Shown: positions 58,427-64,000 of the stretch, one piece after another
Layout of the letters: each line of letters opens with the position of its first letter
How positions within the stretch are numbered: position 1 is the stretch's first letter
Source: JAYOEY01 sp038116945
GTDB taxonomy: Bacteria; Pseudomonadota; Alphaproteobacteria; MPNO01; UBA2964
Length of the DNA stretch: 64,000 nucleotides
Direction of reading: 5' to 3'
Assembly (NCBI GenBank): GCA_038116945.1
Contig: JAYOEY010000014.1
Span: 25,509 to 89,508 of the forward strand
Notes under the pieces: model-generated
Database searches by the model: none
Told to the model about the DNA's origin: nothing
The model's input: the letters and a program-made list of their open reading frames with translations, nothing else
Position numbers and translations under genes: made by a program

Positions 58427-60229
58427 ATGACAGACCTTTCCCACATCCGAAATTTTTCCATCATCGCCCATATCGACCATGGAAAATCGACCCTGGCCGA
58501 CCGGCTGATCCAGGTCTGCGGCGGCGTGTCCGAGCGCGAGCTGAAGGAGCAGATGCTGGACACGATGGATATCGAGCGGGAACGCGGGATCACCATCAAG
58601 GCGCAGACCGTCCGGCTCATCTATAAGGCGAAAGACGGCAAGACCTATCAGCTGAACCTGATGGATACGCCCGGCCATGTCGATTTCGCGTACGAGGTCT
58701 CGCGCTCGCTGGCGGCGTGCGAAGGCGCGCTGCTGGTAGTCGATGCGTCCCAGGGCGTGGAGGCGCAGACCCTCGCCAACGTGTATCTGGCGGTCGACGG
58801 GGACCTTGAAATCATCCCGGTGCTCAACAAGATCGACCTGCCCGCGGCCGAGCCCGACCGGGTGCGCCAGCAGATCGAGGACGTGATCGGCATCGACGCG
58901 TCGGGCGCGCTGGAAGTCTCGGCCAAGACCGGGGTCGGCATCGGGGACACGCTGGAAGCGCTGGTGAGCCTTCTGCCGCCGCCCAAAGGCGACGCGGAAG
59001 CGCCGCTCAAGGCGCTGCTGGTCGACAGCTGGTACGATTCCTATCTCGGCGTCATCGTGCTGGTGCGGATCCATGACGGCGTACTCAAGCGCGGCATGAA
59101 AGTCCGCTTCATGGCGACCGGCGCGGTGCATCAGATCGACTCGGTGGGCGTCTTCACCCCCAAGCGGGCGGAGGTCGACGCGCTCCGGCCCGGCGAGATC
59201 GGCTTCATCACCGCGTCGATCAAGCACGTATCCGAAACCAAGGTCGGCGACACGATCACCGAAGACCGGCGTCCGACCGACAAGCCCCTGCCCGGCTTCC
59301 AGCCGTCCGTGCCGGTGGTGTTCTGCGGCCTGTTCCCGGTCGATGCCGCCGATTACGAGGATCTGCGCGAAAGCCTGTCGAAGCTGGCGCTCAACGATGC
59401 CAGCTTCCATTTCGAGCCGGAGACCTCGGCCGCGCTCGGCTTCGGCTTCCGCTGCGGCTTTCTCGGTCTGCTGCATCTCGAAATCGTACAGGAGCGCCTG
59501 GCCCGCGAATTCGATCTCGAGCTCATCACCACCGCGCCGTCGGTGATCTACAAGGTACACATGAGCGACGGCTCGGTGCTGGAAATGCACAACCCGGCGG
59601 ACTGGCCCGACGTCACGAAAATCCGCAAGGTCGAGGAGCCCTGGATCAAGGCGACCATCCTGGTGCCGGACGATTATCTCGGCGCGGTGCTGACCCTGTG
59701 CCAGGAACGGCGCGGCATCCAGGAACAGCTCACCTATGCCGGCAACCGGGCGATGGTGGTTTACCGCCTGCCGCTCAACGAGGTGGTTTTCGATTTCTAC
59801 GACCGCCTGAAATCGGTGACGCGCGGCTATGCGAGCTTCGATTACCAGCTTGAGGACTATGTCGAGGGATCACTGGTCAAGGTCGGCATCCTGGTCAACG
59901 GGGAGCCGGTCGACGCGCTGTCGATGATCGTCCATTCCAGCCAGGCCGAACCGCGCGGTCGCTCGATCTGCGGACGGCTCAAGGACCTGATTCCGCGCCA
60001 GCTGTTCAAGATTCCCGTGCAGGCGGCGATCGGCGGCAAGGTCATCGCGCGGGAGACCATCAGCGCGATGCGCAAGGACGTAACCGCCAAATGCTATGGC
60101 GGCGACATCACGCGCAAGCGCAAGCTGCTGGAGAAGCAGAAGGAAGGCAAGAAACGGATGCGCCAGTTCGGCTCGGTCGAAATTCCGCAGACCGCCTTCA
60201 TCGAAGCGCTCCGCATCGGCGAGGACTGA
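58427..60229 (+). CDS. lepA: Elongation factor 4 (LepA)
   Basis: Ribosome-binding GTPase that affects translation and 30S biogenesis. Seen: G1 AHIDHGKSTLADRL near residues 14-27, G3 DTPGHVDF, G4 NKIDLPAA, and the LepA-specific C-terminal domain (KKRMRQFGSVEIPQTAFIEA). 600 aa, full length. No Shine-Dalgarno precedes ATG 58427, but the N terminus MTDLSHIRNFSIIAHIDHG matches the family exactly. Confidence 0.97.
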   Translation: MTDLSHIRNFSIIAHIDHGKSTLADRLIQVCGGVSERELKEQMLDTMDIERERGITIKAQTVRLIYKAKDGKTYQLNLMDTPGHVDFAYEVSRSLAACEGALLVVDASQGVEAQTLANVYLAVDGDLEIIPVLNKIDLPAAEPDRVRQQIEDVIGIDASGALEVSAKTGVGIGDTLEALVSLLPPPKGDAEAPLKALLVDSWYDSYLGVIVLVRIHDGVLKRGMKVRFMATGAVHQIDSVGVFTPKRAEVDALRPGEIGFITASIKHVSETKVGDTITEDRRPTDKPLPGFQPSVPVVFCGLFPVDAADYEDLRESLSKLALNDASFHFEPETSAALGFGFRCGFLGLLHLEIVQERLAREFDLELITTAPSVIYKVHMSDGSVLEMHNPADWPDVTKIRKVEEPWIKATILVPDDYLGAVLTLCQERRGIQEQLTYAGNRAMVVYRLPLNEVVFDFYDRLKSVTRGYASFDYQLEDYVEGSLVKVGILVNGEPVDALSMIVHSSQAEPRGRSICGRLKDLIPRQLFKIPVQAAIGGKVIARETISAMRKDVTAKCYGGDITRKRKLLEKQKEGKKRMRQFGSVEIPQTAFIEALRIGED

Positions 60230-60250
60230 GAGAAAGTAGTAAGCTCTCTG

Positions 60251-60961
60251 TCACTTGCAGCCGTTTTGCACTTTATCTTCACCCTCCCCCATTTTTGATT
60301 CCATGATTTCTGCTTGTGGTGGAGATGGCGGAAAACATATCGCCGCTGCCAGCACCAAGAATCCAGCAACCCCACACGAAATCCCAATCTCAAATCTATC
60401 TGCCTTCCAGAGTACAATTATCATGGTAGCAATCCAAAACATAGCAATCAGCGCTGGGACAACGACCGAAGCTACGATGTTTGCGGAAATTCCTTTGATC
60501 GACCAGGGAAAGACCTTGTACATCGCTCGCGCAGGTGGATCGACGACCTTTATGATTCCGAATGCCGTCTCTGTTCGCCCACGCGTATAAAAGTCATAAA
60601 GCGCTGCATCTATGCTGATGCCCATTTTTCCTTCAATCAGGTTCAGGTAAGCTCGCCAGAAGGCAACCGCTCGATGCGACCGAAAACCCAAGAATATCTG
60701 TATCAGGGAAAGAGTGAATGCGATGGCGATCACTGCATAGGAAAACGCATAATTGTCGCCGGACCGTCCGCCGAATGAAAGTGTGAGCGCCGTCATTAGA
60801 AAAGCATTCGTTGCAACGAAATATGCCGTTCTTTGAAACAGCAATTGATCCTCGTGATAAACTCGGGCCAAGATCAAGCCATGTAGCGGGTGCAGAAATG
60901 ATGAGTCCTCAATTACTCCCTTCGCGTGTTCATTCACCGTAGACACCTTATTTTCAGACAT
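60251..60961 (-). CDS. Four-helix membrane protein of unknown function, low GC
   Basis: 236 aa, not recognised. Two pairs of membrane helices, about residues 45-62 plus 70-93 (FVATNAFLMTALTLSF; YAVIAIAFTLSLIQIFLGF) and 160-180 plus 190-210 (IVASVVVPALIAMFWIA; GVAGFLVLAAAICFPP), separated by a soluble stretch with RSHRAVAFWRAYLNLIEGK. Sampled 60-base lines contain about 45-48% G+C, far below neighbouring genes, which suggests recent acquisition. The layout resembles small effector-like or ion-related membrane proteins, but no family is certain. Opposite in direction to lepA and the acyl-CoA synthetase. Confidence 0.75.
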   Translation of the reverse strand: MSENKVSTVNEHAKGVIEDSSFLHPLHGLILARVYHEDQLLFQRTAYFVATNAFLMTALTLSFGGRSGDNYAFSYAVIAIAFTLSLIQIFLGFRSHRAVAFWRAYLNLIEGKMGISIDAALYDFYTRGRTETAFGIIKVVDPPARAMYKVFPWSIKGISANIVASVVVPALIAMFWIATMIIVLWKADRFEIGISCGVAGFLVLAAAICFPPSPPQAEIMESKMGEGEDKVQNGCK

Positions 60962-61004
60962 TCTACTAGGGATTACATCACCGGGGCTACCGCGGTCGCC
61001 GCTC

Positions 61005-61298
61005 CTATTTCCTCCTGCCTGCCCAGAGCAGAAGCAACCCCGGCACGCCGAATACCGCCCAGCCCGGCCATTGCAGGATCGCGGTGATCACGGGTTCCCA
61101 CAGCCAGGGAGCGACATGGCGCTGAATGCCCGCCTGTGCCGCATTCAGGCTCGCGCTATCGAGCCTGTACCAGAGCTCGCCCAGAGGAACGAGCCGCCAT
61201 CCGCTGCCCTGCAAGGCCGTCCACCCTTCCCATCCGAGCGAGCCCAGCGCCGCGAGAACGAACAGCCATCCGAGAATCCTGGCAACAACCATCGGCAA
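61005..61298 (-). CDS. Small two-helix membrane protein
   Basis: 97 aa, not assigned to a known function. A hydrophobic N-terminal helix (about residues 3-22, MVVARILGWLFVLAALGSLG) and a C-terminal one (about 73-92, WAVFGVPGLLLLWAGRRK) flank a Trp-rich segment (GWRLVPLGELWYRLDSASLN). High GC like the chromosome, unlike the gene at 60251. Coding status is supported by the start/stop, composition and helix pattern only. Confidence 0.6.
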   Translation of the reverse strand: MPMVVARILGWLFVLAALGSLGWEGWTALQGSGWRLVPLGELWYRLDSASLNAAQAGIQRHVAPWLWEPVITAILQWPGWAVFGVPGLLLLWAGRRK

Positions 61299-61407
61299 TC
61301 TCCGTTTTGCGGGTCGAGCCTACCATAAAGCCCGGCGTGGCCGCATCGCCCTTGGTTGACGCCGCCATTCGCCATAAATTGCGGGGTCACTTTCTGGAAA
61401 GGCGTTC

Positions 61408-62961
61408 ATGTTCGATTACGACGGATTTCAGGCCGAAACGCTGGCCGCACTGCCGAACCGGCTGATCGATATCCCGCGAAAATGGGCGGCCGAAACGCCC
61501 GACGCGCCGGCGGTTCATTTCGGGGACCGGCTGTGGACCCATGCCGACATCCTGGCCGGCATCGAGGCGGCGCGGGACGTGTTGACGGAGATCGGCGTAC
61601 AGGCGGGCGACCGCGTCGCGCTGGTGATCGAGAATGGCGTCGCCGGGCTGTGCTGTTTCCACGCGATCGCGGCGCTGGATGCCTGGGCGGTGCTCGCAAA
61701 CGCGCGGCTGTCCGCGCGTGAACTCGACGTGATATTCGAGGAGTCGGGTGCCCGCTTCGCGATCTTCGGCACCGGCGATTCCGGGGCCGCGGCGGCCCAT
61801 GCGGGCGACCGCCCTGCAACGACGGTAACGTCGCCGCATTTCGCCGACATCGCGTATCTGGCGCTGGATCTGGACGCGCCGGCCGAGCCGGTGTTCGACG
61901 ATCCGGCAAAACAGATTGCCGCGATGATCTTCACCTCCGGCTCCACCGGCCGCCCGAAGGGCGCGATGCTGTCGCACCGGACGATCCTCTATCAGGGCGC
62001 CATCGTGTCCTACCGCCGGTCCTTCGCGCCGGGCGACTGTCCCTATGTCGTCGCGCCCATGGTGCATGTGCTGGGCCTCATGGGGATGGTGCTGCCCTGC
62101 CTGCATGTCGGGGCGGCGATCCGGCTCGCCGCGCGGTTCGACGTTGCCGAGGTCGCGAACGCGCTGGGCAAGGGAGATCTCACGCATCTGTACGGCCCGC
62201 CGCCGATGTTCGCCGCGCTGGTGGCTCATGCCGCGACCACCGGCGGCAGGATCGAAGCGCCGCGGCTCAAGGAAATTCTGGTGGGCGGCGCGCCCGCGGC
62301 GGAAGAGCTGCGGGCGGCAGCCAGCGCCGTGCTCGGGATGAAGATCGGCGCAGGCTACGCGGCGACCGAGTTTACCCCGATCGCCGCCAGCGTGCCGGCC
62401 GATCCGGTGAACCCGGGGGCGGTCGGCCGCCCGTGGCCGGGCATCGATTTCAAGGTGGTGGACGAGACCGGCGCGGAGCGTCCCCGGGGCGAAATCGGCG
62501 AGGTCTGGTGCCGCGGCCCGAACGCGATGAACGGCTATTACCGCGACGAGGCGGCCACCGCGGCGGTGATGAAGGAGGACGGATGGGTCGCCATCGGCGA
62601 CCTCGCCTTTCTCGACGAGGACGGGCAGATACATCTCGTCGGGCGCATCAAGGACATCATCCTGCGCTCGGGCTTCACGGTCTATCCGGCCGAGATCGAG
62701 GCGCTGCTGTGCGAACACGATGCCGTGCTGCAGGCCGCCGTGGTCGGAAAGGCGGTGAAGGACAACGAAGAGATCGTCGCCTATTTCCAGCCCGCGCCCG
62801 GCGCGGATGCCGACGCCGATGCGATCATGGCCTTCGCGCGCGAGCGCCTCGCCCCCTACAAGCGCCCGGCAAGGCTTATCGCACTGGAGTCGCTGCCGGT
62901 GGGTCCGACCGGCAAGCTGGACAAGGAAGAACTGCGCCGCCGCGCGGCGGCGCTCGATTAA
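61408..62961 (+). CDS. Acyl-CoA synthetase / AMP-dependent ligase
   Basis: ANL-superfamily adenylating enzyme. Seen: P-loop MIFTSGSTGRPKGAMLSHR near residues 172-190, GYAATEFTPIA (A5), GDLAFLDEDGQIHLVGRIKD (A7-A8) and the catalytic lysine region PTGKLDKEELRRR at the C terminus. 517 aa, typical of a medium- or long-chain fatty acid CoA ligase. A GGAAAGG site precedes ATG 61408. No beta-oxidation genes adjoin it; substrate is not predictable. Confidence 0.93.
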   Translation: MFDYDGFQAETLAALPNRLIDIPRKWAAETPDAPAVHFGDRLWTHADILAGIEAARDVLTEIGVQAGDRVALVIENGVAGLCCFHAIAALDAWAVLANARLSARELDVIFEESGARFAIFGTGDSGAAAAHAGDRPATTVTSPHFADIAYLALDLDAPAEPVFDDPAKQIAAMIFTSGSTGRPKGAMLSHRTILYQGAIVSYRRSFAPGDCPYVVAPMVHVLGLMGMVLPCLHVGAAIRLAARFDVAEVANALGKGDLTHLYGPPPMFAALVAHAATTGGRIEAPRLKEILVGGAPAAEELRAAASAVLGMKIGAGYAATEFTPIAASVPADPVNPGAVGRPWPGIDFKVVDETGAERPRGEIGEVWCRGPNAMNGYYRDEAATAAVMKEDGWVAIGDLAFLDEDGQIHLVGRIKDIILRSGFTVYPAEIEALLCEHDAVLQAAVVGKAVKDNEEIVAYFQPAPGADADADAIMAFARERLAPYKRPARLIALESLPVGPTGKLDKEELRRRAAALD

Positions 62962-62995
62962 AGCGAGGACCCGACCGGGGCACGCGCGAGAAGCC

Positions 62996-63023
62996 TTGCG
63001 TTGCCGGGACGAATTGCTAAATT
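62996..63023 (+). promoter_or_regulatory. Candidate promoter for tRNA-Ser
   Basis: TTGCGT (62996-63001), a 16-base spacer and TAAATT (63018-63023), ending 11 bases before the mature tRNA 5' end. Overlap with the acyl-CoA synthetase gene is nil. Confidence 0.55.
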
Positions 63024-63034
63024 GCGCGCCACGC

Positions 63035-63124
<90 letters not shown>

Positions 63125-63192
63125 GCCACCCCCACAAGTTTTCTCAGATTTGGCAGGGTCCGTGTAACCGCCCGTAACAGGGCGGTAATTCC

Positions 63193-64000
63193 GGGCTTTG
63201 TCAGAGCAAACTGGGTTGATGCCGGGAAGGCCAGCCCGTAGCGTCGTCGGATGAGAAACCCTTTTCGCTATTTCAATTCGTCACCTGAGGTCATCCGGCT
63301 GACGGTGATGCTCTACATCCGGTATCCGCTATCGCTCCGTCAGGTCGAAGACATTCTGTTCGAACGAGGCATCGACATCTGCCATGAGACAGTGCGTTTC
63401 TGGTGGAACCGTTTCGGTCCGTTGTTCGCCGCGGAGATCCGCAAGAAGCGGGTTCATCACTGTTTCTATTCCAATTGGCGGTGGCATCTGGACGAAGTCT
63501 TCGTGAGGATCAATGGTGAGATGCACTACCTGTGGCGGGCGGTGGATCACGAAGGCGAGGTGCTGGAGGTCTTTGCCTCAAAACGCCGGGATCGCAAGGC
63601 GGCGCTTGCGTTTTTCAAGCGAATCTTAAAGCGATACGGCCGGCCATGGTCGGTGGTCACGGACCGATTGGCCTCCTATAGGGCCGCCATGAAAATCATC
63701 GGAAACGAGAAGAGCCAGGAATGCCGGCGGTGGTTGAACAATCGGGCTGAAAACTCACACCAGCCGTTTCGAAGACGGGAAGGCGCGATGTCCCGCTTCC
63801 GCGATATCAAGACGCTACAGAAATTCGCTTCCGTTCACGCTTCGATCCACAACCATTTCAACCACGACCGACATCTCACAAGCAGAACCGAATTCAGGAA
63901 GGCGCGTTCGGCGGCAATTGCCGAATGGCGCCAACTGGCGGCGTGATTACCGGAAGCCGGCTCGCAATCGGAGACAAGTTCGCGTTAGCCTGACACCACC
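63193..64000 (+). mobile_element. IS6-family insertion sequence (right end at window edge)
   Basis: Element around an intact IS6-type transposase. The left end near 63193 (GGGCTTTGTCAGAGCAAAC) is an imperfect inverse of the right flank (GTTAGCCTGACACCACC, 63984-64000); both share TGTCAG. A target duplication cannot be tested because the right boundary is at or past the window edge. Confidence 0.7.
63251..63946 (+). CDS. IS6-family transposase
   Basis: 231-aa DDE transposase. Seen: an N-terminal helix-turn-helix region (RYPLSLRQVEDILFERGI), the first catalytic Asp in WHLDEVFVRING, the second in VVTDRLASYRAA and the Glu in NNRAENSHQPFRRRE, which is the IS6/IS26 signature. Full length with no frameshift, so it may be active. 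IS6 elements move by replicative transposition and form cointegrates (family knowledge). Confidence 0.95.
   Translation: MRNPFRYFNSSPEVIRLTVMLYIRYPLSLRQVEDILFERGIDICHETVRFWWNRFGPLFAAEIRKKRVHHCFYSNWRWHLDEVFVRINGEMHYLWRAVDHEGEVLEVFASKRRDRKAALAFFKRILKRYGRPWSVVTDRLASYRAAMKIIGNEKSQECRRWLNNRAENSHQPFRRREGAMSRFRDIKTLQKFASVHASIHNHFNHDRHLTSRTEFRKARSAAIAEWRQLAA

Overview
The window is high-GC chromosomal DNA from an alphaproteobacterium, most likely a Rhodospirillales-like lineage (order-level placement is inference). The evidence is a run of gene clusters typical of this class: tsaE-amgK-murU-addB-addA-trxA; the long operon aroA-cmk-rpsA-sppA-ihfB-lapA-pyrF-trpF-trpB-trpA-accD-folC; kdsD-lptC-lptA ... 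lptB-rpoN-hpf-ptsN; gltD-gltB; and thrS-infC-rpmI-rplT-pheS-pheT. AddAB replaces RecBCD, and infC starts on a non-canonical codon. Nearly all of the window is housekeeping. I see no prophage, CRISPR array, rRNA operon or complete secondary-metabolite cluster.

Layout. 1-9.3 kb (+): tail of a sensor histidine kinase, then a tightly overlapping operon for tRNA t6A modification (tsaE), cell-wall sugar recycling (amgK, murU) and double-strand break repair (addB, addA), then trxA with its own promoter and terminator. 9.3-20.7 kb (-): the aroA-to-folC operon (aromatic amino acids, nucleotides, translation, fatty acid and folate synthesis). 20.9-24.6 kb: a small acidic zinc-ribbon protein, tRNA-Ala(GGC), a stress protein, a YihY membrane protein and an Hsp20 chaperone. 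24.6-33.5 kb (mostly -): PTS-Ntr, ribosome hibernation, sigma-54 and LPS export genes, with a methyltransferase and a glycosyltransferase lodged between lptA and lptB; then rnd and tRNA-Leu(CAG). 33.7-41.8 kb: an NDUFA9-like reductase, uppP, and glutamate synthase. 41.8-50 kb: accessory metabolism (MFS transporter, a periplasmic-binding-fold protein, GST, TPR protein, epimerase, hydrolase) and two glycosyltransferases. 50-60.2 kb (+): the translation block from thrS to lepA, with two small exported proteins. 60.2-64 kb: a low-GC membrane protein of unknown function, a small membrane protein, an acyl-CoA synthetase, tRNA-Ser(GGA) and an IS6-family insertion sequence at the right edge.

How the parts relate: the window joins envelope building (uppP, lptABC, kdsD, amgK/murU, glycosyltransferases), nitrogen control and assimilation (rpoN, ptsN, gltBD) and translation (rpsA, infC, rpmI, rplT, thrS, pheST, lepA, hpf). 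The least ordinary observations are the gene pair interrupting the lpt cluster, the 26-bp palindrome between uppP and gltD, the promoter plus stacked-hairpin leader before rpmI, the AUA start of infC, a palindromic repeat between pheS and pheT, a nearly leaderless lepA transcript, and the AT-rich orphan membrane gene after lepA. I found no convincing wholly new multi-gene system.
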